From Sporosarcina highlanderae (GTDB lineage: Bacteria > Bacillota > Bacilli > Bacillales_A > Planococcaceae), in NCBI RefSeq assembly GCF_030433715.1, contig NZ_JAROCC010000002.1:186001-250000 (forward strand): a DNA stretch of 64,000 nucleotides, given 5' to 3'. Every line of letters begins with the position of its first letter. Position 1 is the stretch's first letter. The position numbers were made by a program, and so were the translations under genes. The notes under the pieces were generated by a model that searched no databases, was not told the DNA's origin, and saw nothing but the letters and a program-made list of their open reading frames with translations. This document shows positions 22,071 to 32,829 of this stretch, piece by piece.

Positions 22071-22131
22071 ATATTTTCAACAGGGATATTCATACTGCAC
22101 GGGATATTTTCAACAGGGATATTCATACTGC
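22066..22131. repeat. exact 33-bp tandem duplication in the secE-nusG gap
   Basis: Two identical adjacent 33-bp units, 22066-22098 and 22099-22131, each starting ACGGGATATTTTCAACAGGG. The first unit contributes the CGGG arm of the secE terminator, so the duplication places a second potential arm upstream. Perfect identity suggests a recent slippage event. Confidence 0.9.
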
Positions 22132-22139
22132 ATTACTTA

Positions 22140-22325
22140 TTATAACCCAACATACCATTCCATTACTTCAGAAATGCCCAAATCTACAAGACCGAAATAA
22201 ACTGCCATGAAAACTACTGTAAAGATAACGACAATTGTATAACGTGTCAATTCTTTCTTTTTCGGCCAGCTTACTTTCCGCATTTCAGAGACAACAGATT
22301 TTAAAAATCCGGTAATCTTACCCAT
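22140..22325 (-). CDS. secE: preprotein translocase subunit SecE
   Basis: 61 residues with one C-terminal transmembrane helix (about residues 28-50) preceded by the amphipathic segment FLKSVVSEMRKVSWPKKKEL; the VSWPKKKE core is the SecE signature. SecE clamps SecY in the membrane. It lies 17 bases after rpmG, the usual order. Confidence 0.96.
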   Translation of the reverse strand: MGKITGFLKSVVSEMRKVSWPKKKELTRYTIVVIFTVVFMAVYFGLVDLGISEVMEWYVGL

Positions 22326-22342
22326 TTATAAACCTCCGAACA

Positions 22343-22492
22343 CTAAATTGTTTGTTTATGTTCTGTATGTGCATTACATTGTTTGCAAAACTTCTTAACT
22401 GCGAACCGGATTGTAGATTGCTTATTCCCCTCAGGGACAACATAGTTTCTTGATCCACAATCATTGCAGCTTAAGATCATCTTTTTAGACAT
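22343..22492 (-). CDS. rpmG: 50S ribosomal protein L33, zinc-binding form
   Basis: 49 residues read directly from the minus strand: MSKKMILSCNDCGSRNYVV..., ending EHKQTI. Two CxxC pairs (CNDC and CKQC) show the C+ zinc ribbon form. L33 lies near the E site of the large subunit. In Bacilli zinc-binding and zinc-free L33 paralogues are exchanged under zinc limitation. The gene sits between sigH and secE as in B. subtilis. Confidence 0.95.
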   Translation of the reverse strand: MSKKMILSCNDCGSRNYVVPEGNKQSTIRFAVKKFCKQCNAHTEHKQTI

Positions 22493-22633
22493 TATCTCAC
22501 CCGAAATTTCTATTGTTGCAAAAAATGCTTGTCAACTGTCTAAGTAATTTGTCATTGTCTTGCTAAAGAGTACCACCTAACATTCCTGATGTCAACATGA
22601 CGGGAATTGTTCGGCAACCTATTACACAAGTAT

Positions 22634-23293
22634 TCAAAATACGACATCAACCTGCATATGTCGCTCAAGCTTCCGTTTAATCCGTTGTAAAGCATTGTCC
22701 ACTGATTTCACTTGCCGGTTCAACTCGTCTGATATTTCCTGATAAGATTGTCCTTCCAAATACAGTGAAAGTACTTGTTTTTCAAGCTCACTGAGAACTT
22801 TATTGATTTCCCCCTCCATTTGGATGAAGTCCTCCTTATGAATTATCAAGTCTTCCGGATCGTCCAGCACCGAGCCACCAATTACATCCAGTAGCGTGCG
22901 ATCAGAATCTTCGTCATAAACAGGCTTGTCCAATGATACAGAGGTGTTCAACGGGATATGCTTTTGTCTTGTTGCCGTCTTGATAGCTGTGATGATTTGC
23001 CTTGTAATGCACAGTTCCGCAAATGCCCTGAAGGAACTCAATCGATCCATTCGGAAGTCCCGGATTGCTTTGTAGAGACCAATCATTCCTTCCTGGATGA
23101 TGTCTTCCCTATCCCCACCCGTCATGAAATATGACCGCGCTTTCATTTTTACGAATGGTTGATATTTTGTGATAAGGAAATCCAGTGCATCCGTACCGCC
23201 TTCCTGAATACGGACTATAAGCTCTTCATCGGAAAGCTTTGTGAAGTCTTTTATTTCCCCCTGAACGTAAGTCTTTCCCACCAATCGCCACAC
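22634..23293 (-). CDS. sigH: RNA polymerase sigma-H factor
   Basis: About 219 residues of the sigma-70 family with region 2 (YFMTGGDREDIIQEGMIGLYKAIRDF) and region 4 (LEGQSYQEISDELNRQVKSVDNALQRIKRKLE). SigH drives post-exponential and early sporulation genes. The N-terminus is uncertain: the GTG at 23293 gives MWRLVGK, while a TTG or GTG three or four codons later lies at better distance from a GGGGTG site. Context (rae1 upstream, rpmG-secE downstream) matches B. subtilis. Confidence 0.95.
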   Translation of the reverse strand: MWRLVGKTYVQGEIKDFTKLSDEELIVRIQEGGTDALDFLITKYQPFVKMKARSYFMTGGDREDIIQEGMIGLYKAIRDFRMDRLSSFRAFAELCITRQIITAIKTATRQKHIPLNTSVSLDKPVYDEDSDRTLLDVIGGSVLDDPEDLIIHKEDFIQMEGEINKVLSELEKQVLSLYLEGQSYQEISDELNRQVKSVDNALQRIKRKLERHMQVDVVF

Positions 23294-23352
23294 CCCGATT
23301 CATCATTGCGTTTCAACCAGTATACCGTATGGAAAATTTTTGAGTCAACCGT

Positions 23353-23868
23353 TCATTTCAATCCACGACGCCATTTTTCAAATATTTCTGCCACCTCGTC
23401 AGACAGTTGAATCTTTGAAGACGGACGCTGTTCCTGAATAACCTTCACATTATTTGTAATCAATTTATCGATTTCATTCATTTCAATTTCAAGTTCTCTG
23501 GCTGATTTTCTAAGGGCTCCTTGGGCAAATATGACCCATTGTTCAGTCATATCCGAGGTTGCAACATGAATTTGAACACGACGTCCACTAAGCTCAGACA
23601 CCATTTTTTCAATTCGTTCGTCTGCAGTTTCGTTTTCACGGGTGAAGACGATTTCAACTTGGTGTTTCTTATTTTTCTTCTCTATCCCAGGCATAAGGTG
23701 CGCATCAAAAAGAATAATGACGCGCCAGCCCGTATGCGCTTTGTACTCAGCCATCCGTTCAATAAGCCTGTCGCGGGCATCAGAGAGACTTTCAAGCTTT
23801 AACTTTCTAAGTTCCGGCCACGCCCCAATTACGTTATACCCGTCGACTAACAAAATCTCCTGTTTCAT
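23353..23868 (-). CDS. rae1: ribosome-dependent mRNA endonuclease Rae1 (YacP, NYN domain)
   Basis: 171 residues with the NYN/PIN-like fold: [14 protein letters not shown] at the start carries the first catalytic aspartate, and VIILFDAH and VHVATSD-like strands (here [12 protein letters not shown]) follow. In B. subtilis Rae1 cleaves mRNA in the ribosomal A site. Its ATG overlaps the rlmB stop by four bases (ATGA), so the two are coupled. Confidence 0.92.
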   Translation of the reverse strand: MKQEILLVDGYNVIGAWPELRKLKLESLSDARDRLIERMAEYKAHTGWRVIILFDAHLMPGIEKKNKKHQVEIVFTRENETADERIEKMVSELSGRRVQIHVATSDMTEQWVIFAQGALRKSARELEIEMNEIDKLITNNVKVIQEQRPSSKIQLSDEVAEIFEKWRRGLK

Positions 23869-24623
23869 GACCCCGATAGTTGTGGGGTGCGCTTACGCAA
23901 TACTTCATACATGAGTAAGGAAGCTGCTACGGAGGCGTTCAACGAGGTGACATGTCCAACCATTGGCAAATGGTAGAGAAAGTCGCATTTCTCCTTCAGG
24001 ATACGTGACATTCCTTTGCCTTCACTGCCAATGACAATTGCTAACGGAAGGGTTGCGTCCATCGACCGGTAGTCCTTGGAGCCTTTCGCATCCGTTCCCG
24101 CAATCCAGACACCCGATTTCTTTAATTCATCGACTGTTTGAGAGAGATTGTTCACACGGACGACCGGTATATGCTCAATTGCCCCTGTTGATGCTTTTGC
24201 AACAACACCCGTCAAGCCGACGGACCGACGTTTCGGTATAATGATTCCATGCACTCCCGTCGCATCAGCCGTCCTAAGAATCGAACCAAGATTATGCGGA
24301 TCTTCAAGTTCGTCTAAAATAAGGAAAAATGGATCCTCACCACGATTTTTCGCACTAGCAAATAAATCGTCCAATTCAGCGTATGAATAAGCCGCCACAG
24401 AAGCGATGATACCTTGGTGATTGACGTCAAGCATGCCGTCCAATTTCTGCTTCGGTACCGCTTGCACAATAACACCTGACTGTTTCGCCAAGGACAAGAT
24501 TTCCCCGATGCCTTTTTTATTCAATCCTTCCGCAATCCAGATCTTGTTCAGTTCCCGACCAGAGCGAAGTGCCTCCGCGACTGGGTTTTTACCGCCGATC
24601 AATTCCGATTCCTGATTCGTCAT
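23865..24623 (-). CDS. rlmB: 23S rRNA (guanosine-2'-O-)-methyltransferase RlmB family, SpoU/TrmH
   Basis: 252 residues with an N-terminal substrate-binding domain (about 1-85) and a SPOUT domain. The three SpoU motifs are visible: [22 protein letters not shown] and [19 protein letters not shown]. It methylates the ribose of a conserved 23S guanosine. It has a GAGGAGG site and is coupled to rae1. Confidence 0.93.
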   Translation of the reverse strand: MTNQESELIGGKNPVAEALRSGRELNKIWIAEGLNKKGIGEILSLAKQSGVIVQAVPKQKLDGMLDVNHQGIIASVAAYSYAELDDLFASAKNRGEDPFFLILDELEDPHNLGSILRTADATGVHGIIIPKRRSVGLTGVVAKASTGAIEHIPVVRVNNLSQTVDELKKSGVWIAGTDAKGSKDYRSMDATLPLAIVIGSEGKGMSRILKEKCDFLYHLPMVGHVTSLNASVAASLLMYEVLRKRTPQLSGS

Positions 24624-24638
24624 GTTATTCCCTCCTCT

Positions 24639-25073
24639 TTAGGATTTTCCGTTTTCTGACTTTCCGTTTTCAATAAAGCGTATCGTTTCACTAATGAATT
24701 CCTTTACCCGATCATCTCTTCCAAGCAAATATAAATATCCAAGGACCGCCTCGAAACCCGAGCTATGATTGTATGTCACAACGTCGGTATTTTTAGGGAC
24801 GGATCCCGATTTCGCATTTCGGCCACGGCGCAAGACCGCTTCCTCTTCTTCAGAGAGGAAGCCGGTATCCTGCATCATTTTGACGGCTGACGCCTGGGCT
24901 TTGGCGGAAACATAACGAGTCGCTTCTTTATGAAGGATGTTCGGCTTAACCCGACCCAAGCGCAGCAAATGCTCTCGTACCGCCTGCTCGTAAACCGCAT
25001 CTCCCATATAGGCAAGCGCAAGCGCGTTCAGTTGTTTTACATCTGCATCACGCAACGTGTACACATCTGTCAT
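24639..25073 (-). CDS. mrnC: Mini-ribonuclease 3
   Basis: 144 residues of the RNase III catalytic domain without a dsRNA-binding domain. [12 protein letters not shown] near the start and the C-terminal acidic residues match MrnC, which matures 23S rRNA ends in Bacilli. The ATG at 25073 overlaps the cysS stop by four bases (ATGA). The C-terminus carries a short direct repeat, [10 protein letters not shown], unlike the family core. Confidence 0.92.
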   Translation of the reverse strand: MTDVYTLRDADVKQLNALALAYMGDAVYEQAVREHLLRLGRVKPNILHKEATRYVSAKAQASAVKMMQDTGFLSEEEEAVLRRGRNAKSGSVPKNTDVVTYNHSSGFEAVLGYLYLLGRDDRVKEFISETIRFIENGKSENGKS

Positions 25074-26467
25074 CCCCTCTTCCACCGCGTTCCTTGTGCG
25101 GTATCTTCAAGAATGATGCCCTTATCTTTCAATAGATCCCTGATTTCATCCGAACGACCGAAATTCCTTTCACGGCGTGCTGTCAGACGTTCTTCGATGA
25201 GCGCTTCAATCTCGTCATCCAACAAATCTTCATCTGCGAACGGCAAGCCTAACACTTCCATCAGGTGTTCGAAAGCGGATATGAAGGAATTAAGGACTTC
25301 CGTCTGCGTATTCTTTTCTAACTGATATAAATTCGCAACCTTCACAAGCTCGAAAATGGCTGCAATGCCATTTGCCGTATTAAAGTCATCATCCATCGCA
25401 ACTTCGAATAAACGTACAGCTTCATCCACTTTATTCTTCCAAATATCCTGTTGGTCACCTAATTCCGTTGACGATTTCAACCGGTGTTTCAAATTCGTAT
25501 AAGCCGTTTGAATACGGTCCAATCCATTCGCAGCGCTTTCCACAAGTTCCTGCGCAAAATTGACAGGGTGTCGGTAATGGACGGAGAGTATGAAAAAGCG
25601 AAGTACTCTTGGGTCAATCTGCTTACGTATGTCGTTGACAAGGACAAAGTTTCCAAGTGATTTAGACATTTTTTCATTATCAATATTAATATACCCATTA
25701 TGCATCCAGAAACGCGCGAATTGCTTGCCCGTCATCGCTTCTGATTGCGCAATTTCATTCTCATGATGAGGGAATGTTAAATCCTGACCACCTGCATGAA
25801 TGTCAATCGTATCACCCAAATGCTCCCTTGCCATTACAGAACATTCGATATGCCAACCTGGTCGCCCGTGGCCCCATGGGCTTTCCCATGAAATCTCGCC
25901 TTCTTTTGCGGATTTCCATAACGCGAAGTCCAGCGAGTTTTCTTTAATTTCGCTTTCCTCAATACGTGCCCCGACTTTCAACTCATCGATTGACTGATGG
26001 GACAATTTCCCGTATCCATCAAACTTTCGCGTCCGGTAATAGACGTCTCCCTGTGCTTCATAGGCAAAACCTTTTTCGATCAGCACTTGGATGAATGCGA
26101 TGATGTCACCGATATGTTCTGTTACTCGCGGATGTGCATCCGCCTTTGCGCAACCAAGTGCACCGACATCTTCGAAATAGGCGTTGATGAATCGGTCGGT
26201 GAGTTCGCCGACTTCTTCTCCAAGCTCATTGGCCGTCCTGATGATTTTGTCGTCGATATCCGTGAAGTTGGAGACGTAATTCACGTCAAACCCACGATAT
26301 TCCAAATAGCGTCGCACTGTATCGAAAACAATGACTGGTCTTGCGTTACCGATATGAATGTAGTTGTAAACGGTAGGTCCGCACACATACATTTTAACTT
26401 TCCCTTCCTCCATTGGGATGAAAGGCTCCTTCTTGCGTGTAAGTGTATTATAAATTTGAATACTCAT
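25070..26467 (-). CDS. cysS: cysteinyl-tRNA synthetase
   Basis: 465 residues. Class I motifs HIGNARP (HIGH, near 38-44) and KMSKS (near 266-270) are intact, as are the zinc-site CGPTVY (29-34) and GWHIECS segments. It charges tRNA-Cys. Its start overlaps the end of cysE by 20 bases; both lie behind the T-box, so the enzyme that makes the cysteine precursor and the one that uses cysteine respond together to uncharged tRNA-Cys. Confidence 0.98.
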   Translation of the reverse strand: MSIQIYNTLTRKKEPFIPMEEGKVKMYVCGPTVYNYIHIGNARPVIVFDTVRRYLEYRGFDVNYVSNFTDIDDKIIRTANELGEEVGELTDRFINAYFEDVGALGCAKADAHPRVTEHIGDIIAFIQVLIEKGFAYEAQGDVYYRTRKFDGYGKLSHQSIDELKVGARIEESEIKENSLDFALWKSAKEGEISWESPWGHGRPGWHIECSVMAREHLGDTIDIHAGGQDLTFPHHENEIAQSEAMTGKQFARFWMHNGYINIDNEKMSKSLGNFVLVNDIRKQIDPRVLRFFILSVHYRHPVNFAQELVESAANGLDRIQTAYTNLKHRLKSSTELGDQQDIWKNKVDEAVRLFEVAMDDDFNTANGIAAIFELVKVANLYQLEKNTQTEVLNSFISAFEHLMEVLGLPFADEDLLDDEIEALIEERLTARRERNFGRSDEIRDLLKDKGIILEDTAQGTRWKRG

Positions 26468-27116
26468 CGGTTTCCCCTTCCTTCTTTTCCAGTTTTTTAA
26501 GCCGATTTTTCAATTCCGCAATTTCGTTTTCAAGTCGATTACAAATATCTGAAACAGGGTCCGGTAAATTTTGATGATCGTGTTTATCCTTCACCCGAAC
26601 GCCATTCGATATGACGACTGTACCGGGTATGCCGACGACCGTCGAGTCAGGCGGCACATCTTTTAGAACGACAGAGCCCGCCCCAACCTTGCTATTCTCA
26701 CCTATCGTAATCGAACCTAATACTTTCGCGCCCGATGCGACAAGTACATTATTTTCAAGAGTCGGATGTCGCTTCCCTTTCTCCTTGCCAGTTCCTCCTA
26801 ACGTAACGCCTTGATAGAGCGTAACGTCATCGCCTATTTCACAAGTCTCACCGATGACAATTCCCATACCATGGTCGATAAATAGACGCCTGCCAATCGT
26901 TGCCCCCGGATGAATTTCAATTCCTGTGAAGAACCGGCTGATCTGTGAAATGACTCTCGCCAAAAACAACATGTTCTTCTTGTAAAATGCGTGGGCAACT
27001 CTGTGTGCCCATACTGCATGGAGGCCGGAATACGTTAGTACAACTTCCAACGTACTCCGTGCTGCAGGATCCTGTTCAAATATGCATTGTATATCTTCTC
27101 TCATCCTACGAAACAC
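26448..27116 (-). CDS. cysE: serine O-acetyltransferase
   Basis: 222 residues. N-terminal helices are followed by the left-handed beta-helix with hexapeptide repeats ([23 protein letters not shown]...) and the catalytic histidine in that segment. It makes O-acetylserine for cysteine synthesis. The start is GTG at 27116, nine bases after GGGGAGG. A Lys/Glu-rich tail of about 20 residues overlaps cysS. Confidence 0.97.
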   Translation of the reverse strand: MFRRMREDIQCIFEQDPAARSTLEVVLTYSGLHAVWAHRVAHAFYKKNMLFLARVISQISRFFTGIEIHPGATIGRRLFIDHGMGIVIGETCEIGDDVTLYQGVTLGGTGKEKGKRHPTLENNVLVASGAKVLGSITIGENSKVGAGSVVLKDVPPDSTVVGIPGTVVISNGVRVKDKHDHQNLPDPVSDICNRLENEIAELKNRLKKLEKKEGETDEYSNL

Positions 27117-27121
27117 TTTTC

Positions 27122-27427
27122 TCGACCTCCCCTTGTATATTTCTCAAAAACACAAAAACGCCCCTGTCCATATATAGACAGAGGCGCAATATGCGCGGTT
27201 CCACTCCGCTTGGCAGAATACGTGAATCTTCTACCCGCTTGATGCCTTTAACGCTGGCGATGCGTCCGGCCTACTGTAGTGTTCGGCACGGCGCTCAAAG
27301 GGGCATTTCCACGATGCAGGGGCACGGATCACTTTCAGCCGGTGATGATCCTCTCTGTAGAGCGTGCATTGTGTACTTCTCCTTATCAAAGCTTTACTTT
27401 TTACTTTATGTCGTTTTCAATGATTGT
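27122..27427 (-). ncRNA. T-box leader of cysES
   Basis: The 350-base gltX-cysE gap is filled by a T-box riboswitch. The T-box sequence AGCGGAGTGGAACCGCGC is at 27210-27193, followed by a terminator with stem CGCCTCTGTC/GACAGGGGCG and a T run (27186-27154). The upstream Stem I region includes GGATCA/TGATCC and a purine-rich segment. A UGC cysteine specifier is expected from the downstream genes, with CTGCATC near 27315-27321 as candidate. Confidence 0.93.
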
Positions 27428-27433
27428 ACGTCA

Positions 27434-27461
27434 ATTGTACAACGATTATGCATTAAGTCAA
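27434..27461 (-). promoter_or_regulatory. cysES promoter
   Basis: TTGACT (27461-27456), a 16-base spacer and TACAAT (27439-27434) on the minus strand, starting five bases after the gltX stop. An inverted repeat TTGTAC-N7-GTACAA covers the -10 region and could be an additional operator; no matching regulator is recognised. Confidence 0.65.
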
Positions 27462-27466
27462 CTATA

Positions 27467-28930
27467 TTAAGCTCCGGCGTATTTCGAAACTCGTTCGATT
27501 GTTTTTTCTTTGCCGATTAACGCAATGGAATCTGGTAGTTCAGGTCCGTGTGCTTGGCCAGTCGCGACAACACGGATAGGCATGAATAGATTTTTCCCCT
27601 TATGGCCGGTTTCCTTTTGAACGGCTTTGATGGCGGCTTTAATTGAAGCCGGATCGAATGTTTCAAGTTCGCTCAATTGTTGTTTAAAGGATGCCATAAC
27701 TTCCGGAACTTGTTCACCCGCAAGTATTTCCTTGGATTGTTCATCATATTCAATATGGTCATTGAAGAATTGGGCGGTCAGGTCGACGATCTCTGCACCG
27801 TAACTTAATTGCGCTTGGTAAAGGGCGATTAGGTCGTGTACCCACTGACGCTCTTCTTCTGTCATATTTTCACTAACGCGGTTAGCTGCTTGAAGATGCG
27901 GTAAAGTCAAATCGATTACTTCATCCAAGTTCAGTTTTTTCACATACTGGTTATTCATCCACGTTAGTTTCTGTTTATCGAACATCGATGGTGATTTGGA
28001 TAGTCGGCTTTCGTCGAATAGTTTAACTAATTCATCATGGGAGAAGATTTCTTCTTCCCCGCCTGGTGACCATCCTAATAACGCGAAGAAGTTGAACATC
28101 GCTTCAGGCAAGTAACCAAGGTCCTTGTATTGAGAGATGAATTGGATGATTGACTCATCACGTTTCGAAAGCTTTTTACGATCTTCGTTAACAATCAATG
28201 TCATATGTCCGAAACGTGGGTATTCCCATCCGAACACATCGTAGACCATCAATTGTTTAGGTGTATTCGTCAAATGCTCTTCACCACGGAAGACGTGTGA
28301 AATTTCCATAAGATGATCATCGACGACAACTGCAAAATTGTATGTCGGGATGCCATTCGCTTTTACAAGCACCCAGTCGCCAACGTCTTTAGATTCGAAA
28401 GTGACTTCTCCACGCACTAAATCGTCGACCGTGTATGTAACGTTCTCAGGTACTCGCATGCGTATTGTGTAAGGCATGCCCGCGTCTTCCTTTTCAGCTA
28501 CTTCTTCAGCTGTCAAATTGCGGCATGTACCTGCGTACATAGGTGCCGCTACACCCGCAGCCTTCTGTTTTTCACGCTCCGCCTCCAGTTCTTCAGGCGT
28601 ACAGAAACATTTATAGGCATGCCCTTTATCAAGCATCTCTTGTGCATATTTCGTATAAATATCAAGGCGTTCCATTTGGCGATAAGGTCCGTACTCCCCG
28701 CCAATATCGACAGATTCATCATGATGGATTCCAAGCCACTTCAAGTTGTCCAGTTGGGATAGTTCACCTGCTTCGATATTCCGAACCGTATCGGTATCTT
28801 CGATTCGAACGATGAATTTTCCACCATGGTGCCGGGCGAATAGATAGTTGAACAATGCAGTCCGAGCTCCGCCGATATGTAAATGGCCAGTTGGACTTGG
28901 CGCATAACGTACACGTACTTCTTTTGTCAT
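27467..28930 (-). CDS. gltX: glutamyl-tRNA synthetase
   Basis: 487 residues. HIGH-type motif [13 protein letters not shown] (10-22) and KMSKS-type motif KLSKRDES (near 256) are present. In Bacilli this enzyme is usually non-discriminating and also charges tRNA-Gln for the GatCAB amidotransferase; nothing in the sequence alone proves that. The gene lies between ispF and cysE as in B. subtilis. Confidence 0.97.
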   Translation of the reverse strand: MTKEVRVRYAPSPTGHLHIGGARTALFNYLFARHHGGKFIVRIEDTDTVRNIEAGELSQLDNLKWLGIHHDESVDIGGEYGPYRQMERLDIYTKYAQEMLDKGHAYKCFCTPEELEAEREKQKAAGVAAPMYAGTCRNLTAEEVAEKEDAGMPYTIRMRVPENVTYTVDDLVRGEVTFESKDVGDWVLVKANGIPTYNFAVVVDDHLMEISHVFRGEEHLTNTPKQLMVYDVFGWEYPRFGHMTLIVNEDRKKLSKRDESIIQFISQYKDLGYLPEAMFNFFALLGWSPGGEEEIFSHDELVKLFDESRLSKSPSMFDKQKLTWMNNQYVKKLNLDEVIDLTLPHLQAANRVSENMTEEERQWVHDLIALYQAQLSYGAEIVDLTAQFFNDHIEYDEQSKEILAGEQVPEVMASFKQQLSELETFDPASIKAAIKAVQKETGHKGKNLFMPIRVVATGQAHGPELPDSIALIGKEKTIERVSKYAGA

Positions 28931-28998
28931 TTGAGTGCATCTCCGATCATCGTTAATTGCTCTGTAATTTTATCATTCAAAAAGACTTTTTAAAAGGA

Positions 28999-29475
28999 TC
29001 AGGCTTTTTGAAGAAGAATCGTTGCCATTGAGGCAATCCCCTCTTCCCTTCCTGTAAATCCTAATTTCTCAGTAGTCGTTGCTTTAACGTTTACCTGCGT
29101 TATGTCCGCCTGAAGTAATTCTGCAATGCGGGCACGAATTGTTTCGATATGAGGCGCCATTTTTGGTCTTTGCGCGATAATTGTACAATCAATATTACCC
29201 AATTTATAGCCCTTTTCCTCAACAATTTCCCACACCTTTTGAAGGAGGACCGCTGAATCCGCGTCCTTGAATGCCGCATCCGTATCCGGGAAGTGTCTTC
29301 CGATATCTCCCTCTCCGATTGCCCCAAGCGCCGCATCGGTTACTGTATGCAAAAGTACATCCGCATCGGAATGCCCCGTTAATCCTTTATCGTGAGGGAT
29401 TGTAATTCCGCCGATAATTAAAGGCCGACCCTCCTCAAACTGATGCACATCAAACCCTTGTCCAATTCGAATCAT
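28999..29475 (-). CDS. ispF: 2-C-methyl-D-erythritol 2,4-cyclodiphosphate synthase
   Basis: 158 residues beginning [13 protein letters not shown]. The metal ligands of DVHQF and [10 protein letters not shown] are present. It converts CDP-methylerythritol phosphate to the cyclodiphosphate in the MEP isoprenoid pathway. It begins 11 bases after ispD, so the two consecutive-pathway genes are cotranscribed. Confidence 0.98.
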   Translation of the reverse strand: MIRIGQGFDVHQFEEGRPLIIGGITIPHDKGLTGHSDADVLLHTVTDAALGAIGEGDIGRHFPDTDAAFKDADSAVLLQKVWEIVEEKGYKLGNIDCTIIAQRPKMAPHIETIRARIAELLQADITQVNVKATTTEKLGFTGREEGIASMATILLQKA

Positions 29476-29486
29476 CTGAAATCCTC

Positions 29487-30170
29487 CTACTGTCTACGTT
29501 TCAAGAGGACCTCGCCAAACAGCAGATCCTCCTTAGTTGTCATTTTAACATTATCATACGTACTTTCCACAATTCTTACGGGATGGCCAAGACGTTCGAC
29601 AATCATCGACTCATCAGTCCCTAAGAAACCATCCACTTCTGCCTTATCAGTGGCCTCTTTTAATAACTCATACTTGAACGCTTGCGGTGTCTGGATTGCC
29701 CAAAGCTTCGAACGATCCACCGTTTCTTCGACAATACCATCGGGCGCAAATTTCATCGTATCCTTCACCTGGACTCCGGCAATTGCGGCCCCGTGTTCTG
29801 CAGCGACGTCCACAAGCTTGCGGATGACGTTCTGGTCAATGAAAGGTCTTGCCGCATCATGCACAAGAACAATCCCTCCAGACTGATGGGCCCGGATGCA
29901 AGCAGCAACACTATGCTGCCGCTCCTCACCACCCTCAACAAGCGCCTTCACTTTCGTTATACCAAAACGTTCAAGCATCTTTTCGATTTTCTGCTTCTCT
30001 GTAATTTTCACCGAAAGAATCATCCCTGAACAATGCTCATCCTTTTCAAATACTTCCAATGTGTGAATAAGGATCGGCTTTTCTGCCATTTGCAGAAACA
30101 ACTTATTGAATCCAGCACCCATGCGCCGTCCGCTCCCTGCCGCTGGGAGCATCACAGTATACTTCTTCAT
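29487..30170 (-). CDS. ispD: 2-C-methyl-D-erythritol 4-phosphate cytidylyltransferase
   Basis: 227 residues. The nucleotide-binding motif [16 protein letters not shown] lies near residues 7-22 and VHDAARPF near 100-107. The ATG at 30170 follows GAGGAA at good spacing; an in-frame codon 14 residues upstream is not used. It makes CDP-methylerythritol, the substrate two steps before IspF. Confidence 0.97.
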   Translation of the reverse strand: MKKYTVMLPAAGSGRRMGAGFNKLFLQMAEKPILIHTLEVFEKDEHCSGMILSVKITEKQKIEKMLERFGITKVKALVEGGEERQHSVAACIRAHQSGGIVLVHDAARPFIDQNVIRKLVDVAAEHGAAIAGVQVKDTMKFAPDGIVEETVDRSKLWAIQTPQAFKYELLKEATDKAEVDGFLGTDESMIVERLGHPVRIVESTYDNVKMTTKEDLLFGEVLLKRRQ

Positions 30171-30211
30171 TAAACGTTCCTCAACTTTCTCTTGTTGGAC
30201 ATTAGGGGGCA

Positions 30212-31315
30212 TTAGTGGGACTTAGCGCTTTTGCCATTTTTTGGCTTCGCGAAGATCATTCGGCCGGCAGAAGTTTGCAATACACTCGTAACGATGACGT
30301 CAATTGCATTCCCGATATGCGATCTACCATCTTCAATGACGATCATTGTTCCGTCATCTAAATAGGCGACCCCTTGATTATGTTCTTTTCCATCCTTAAT
30401 GACGACGACATGCATCTCTTCGCCCGGAATTACGACCGGCTTCACCGCATTCGCAAGATCATTAATGTTCAATACGGACACACCATGTAAATCCGCCACT
30501 TTATTCAAATTGAAGTCGTTTGTCACTACAATCCCTTTCATGCTTTTCGCAAGACGGACAAGCTTCAAATCGACCTCTGCCACATCGCTGAAGTCTTCAT
30601 CTGTGATTAAAATATTCGGGCCATCGTCGGTTTGAAGGCGTTTGAGTACATCAAGACCTCGTCTACCCTTCGTACGTTTCAATGAATCCGAGGAATCCGC
30701 AATATGCTGGAGTTCCGTTAAAACAAATTGCGGGACGACAAGCAGGCCTTCAAGGAATCCTGTGGCAGCAATATCTGCAATTCTCCCATCAATAATGACG
30801 CTCGTATCCAGGATTTTATGCACTTTATTGACAGGTTTGCCGACAGCCTCTATGCCATCCTTTTTCTTTGGATTATTGCTCCTCGCTGCAAAGATTGCAT
30901 GTGAAAACTCTTCTCGCTTTTTGAAGCCGACCTGAAATCCTAAGTATCCAAGAAAAATGAAAAGTACTACCGGCAAGATTGATGTGATGAACGGGATTTC
31001 CAAACCACTTAGTCCGAAACTGGCAAGAAAGGCGACACTTAACCCGACCATCAGACCGATTGTCCCGAACAGTAAATCGAAAATAGGGGCCTTCAATAAC
31101 CGATCCTCTATCCATTTAATGAAATTTACAATCGGCTCTGCTAAAAATAGACTTAGCAAATAAAATAATATCGCCCCTAAGATTGCCGCTACATAAGGAT
31201 TATCAATCATCGGCTTGGAAGTATAAGAAGATAAAGTAAATAAATACGGTAAGAATAAGACGCCGAGAGTGCCCCCTATGAGCAGAAATCCAACTTGAAC
31301 TACTCTTTTCAACAT
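30212..31315 (-). CDS. yacL: PIN/TRAM domain membrane protein, YacL family
   Basis: 367 residues: four predicted transmembrane helices in about 1-125, a PIN nuclease-like domain (about 160-285, starting KILDTSVIIDGRIAD) and a C-terminal TRAM RNA-binding domain (about 290-350). Start 31315 follows TGGAGG. The family has no settled function. In many Bacilli disA lies between radA and this gene; here radA follows directly after a 123-base gap. Confidence 0.92.
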   Translation of the reverse strand: MLKRVVQVGFLLIGGTLGVLFLPYLFTLSSYTSKPMIDNPYVAAILGAILFYLLSLFLAEPIVNFIKWIEDRLLKAPIFDLLFGTIGLMVGLSVAFLASFGLSGLEIPFITSILPVVLFIFLGYLGFQVGFKKREEFSHAIFAARSNNPKKKDGIEAVGKPVNKVHKILDTSVIIDGRIADIAATGFLEGLLVVPQFVLTELQHIADSSDSLKRTKGRRGLDVLKRLQTDDGPNILITDEDFSDVAEVDLKLVRLAKSMKGIVVTNDFNLNKVADLHGVSVLNINDLANAVKPVVIPGEEMHVVVIKDGKEHNQGVAYLDDGTMIVIEDGRSHIGNAIDVIVTSVLQTSAGRMIFAKPKNGKSAKSH

Positions 31316-31365
31316 ACACAACACCTCCATTTCGTTACTGTCAACTATACACGTTTTCCATTCCC

Positions 31366-31396
31366 TACGCCGTTCTGGACCATCCAAAACGGCGTA
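31366..31396. other. hairpin in the radA-yacL gap
   Basis: TACGCCGTT (31366-31374) and AACGGCGTA (31388-31396) pair perfectly, and the inner bases extend the stem to about 14 bp with a three-base loop. No T run follows on either strand, so termination is unlikely. It lies where disA is normally found. Confidence 0.6.
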
Positions 31397-31438
31397 TTCC
31401 CGTCAAAAGTAGGACTTTCCCTTAGGTACAAAAGTTTC

Positions 31439-32809
31439 TCAAGAGAACACGATAGTTAATGCTTCCTTTACGGTTTCGACACCAACTACCTGAATTCCTT
31501 CCGGAAAATCCCAGCCCCCGATATTGGAGGATGGAATGAAGACCCGTTCGAATCCTAATTTCGCTGCCTCGATGACACGTTGTTCAATACGGGAAACCCG
31601 ACGCACTTCCCCAGTCAGTCCGACTTCTCCGATAAAACAGTCCATCCCCCCCGCGGATGCATCACGGAAACTTGAGACAATGCTTACAAGGACAGCTAGG
31701 TCAATGGCTGGTTCGTCAAGCTTAACACCACCCGCGACCTTTATATACGCATCCTGTGTTTGCAAAAGCATACCCATTCTTTTCTCTAAGACTGCCATTA
31801 GAAGAGAAACCCGGTTTTGATCAATCCCTGTCGCCATCCGTTTCGGGTAATTGAAACTTGACGGTGTGACAAGCGCTTGGATTTCGACTAATATCGGGCG
31901 GGTACCCTCCATAGATGCCACAACCGTGGACCCCGCGCCTCCTTGTGATCTCTCCCGTAAGAACAACTCAGAAGGGTTCAGCACTTCCTTCAGCCCTGAC
32001 TGCAGCATTTCGAATATTGCAATCTCATTGGTGGAACCGAAGCGGTTTTTCACACTGCGTAATATTCGGTACGTATGATGACGTTCACCTTCAAAATACA
32101 GCACTGTATCCACCATATGCTCAAGGAGACGCGGACCTGCTATCTGTCCATCTTTTGTCACATGACCGACAATAAAGATGGCAATATTTTGCGTCTTTGC
32201 TATGCGCATCAATTCTGCGGTACATTCCCTCACTTGAGATACACTGCCTGGAGCGGATGTAACTTCAGGGTGATGGATTGTCTGAATAGAGTCGGCGATG
32301 ACAAATTTCGGTTGCACGTCGTTTATCGTCTCATGTATTTTGGCCAAATCGGTCTCCGCATATATATAAAGCTCGTCTGAAGTGACACCAAGACGTTCGG
32401 CGCGAAGCTTCGTCTGCCTGATTGACTCTTCCCCTGATATGTAAAGGACACGTTGGTTTTGGTTAGCAAGAAGCGACGAAACTTGTAGTAACAAGGTCGA
32501 TTTCCCGATTCCCGGATCGCCGCCGATCAGGATTAATGACCCGGGAACAATCCCGCCACCAAGAACGCGGTTCAGTTCGCCTAACTCCGTTTTGACCCTT
32601 GGCTCTGCAGCTGTTTGAATCGAGCCGATCGGCATCGCTTTTTGATGGGTTGTCTCTGTATGTTGGAAAGCGCCTCGTGGACCTTTACTTATTATTTCAA
32701 CTTCCTCGTCCATCGTATTCCATTCACCGCAACCCGGGCATCTCCCCATCCATTTTGGTGACTCGTACCCACAATCCCTACACATGAATTTCGTTTTCCT
32801 TTTTGCCAT
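31439..32809 (-). CDS. radA: DNA repair protein RadA (Sms)
   Basis: 456 residues. The N-terminal zinc finger [18 protein letters not shown] (about 8-25), a RecA-like ATPase with Walker [11 protein letters not shown] (near 97-106), the KNRFG motif typical of RadA, and a C-terminal Lon-protease-like domain are all present. RadA is a branch-migration helicase in recombination. The ATG at 32809 follows ATGGAGG. Confidence 0.97.
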   Translation of the reverse strand: MAKRKTKFMCRDCGYESPKWMGRCPGCGEWNTMDEEVEIISKGPRGAFQHTETTHQKAMPIGSIQTAAEPRVKTELGELNRVLGGGIVPGSLILIGGDPGIGKSTLLLQVSSLLANQNQRVLYISGEESIRQTKLRAERLGVTSDELYIYAETDLAKIHETINDVQPKFVIADSIQTIHHPEVTSAPGSVSQVRECTAELMRIAKTQNIAIFIVGHVTKDGQIAGPRLLEHMVDTVLYFEGERHHTYRILRSVKNRFGSTNEIAIFEMLQSGLKEVLNPSELFLRERSQGGAGSTVVASMEGTRPILVEIQALVTPSSFNYPKRMATGIDQNRVSLLMAVLEKRMGMLLQTQDAYIKVAGGVKLDEPAIDLAVLVSIVSSFRDASAGGMDCFIGEVGLTGEVRRVSRIEQRVIEAAKLGFERVFIPSSNIGGWDFPEGIQVVGVETVKEALTIVFS

Positions 32810-32829
32810 ATATACCTCCATATGCGAAA

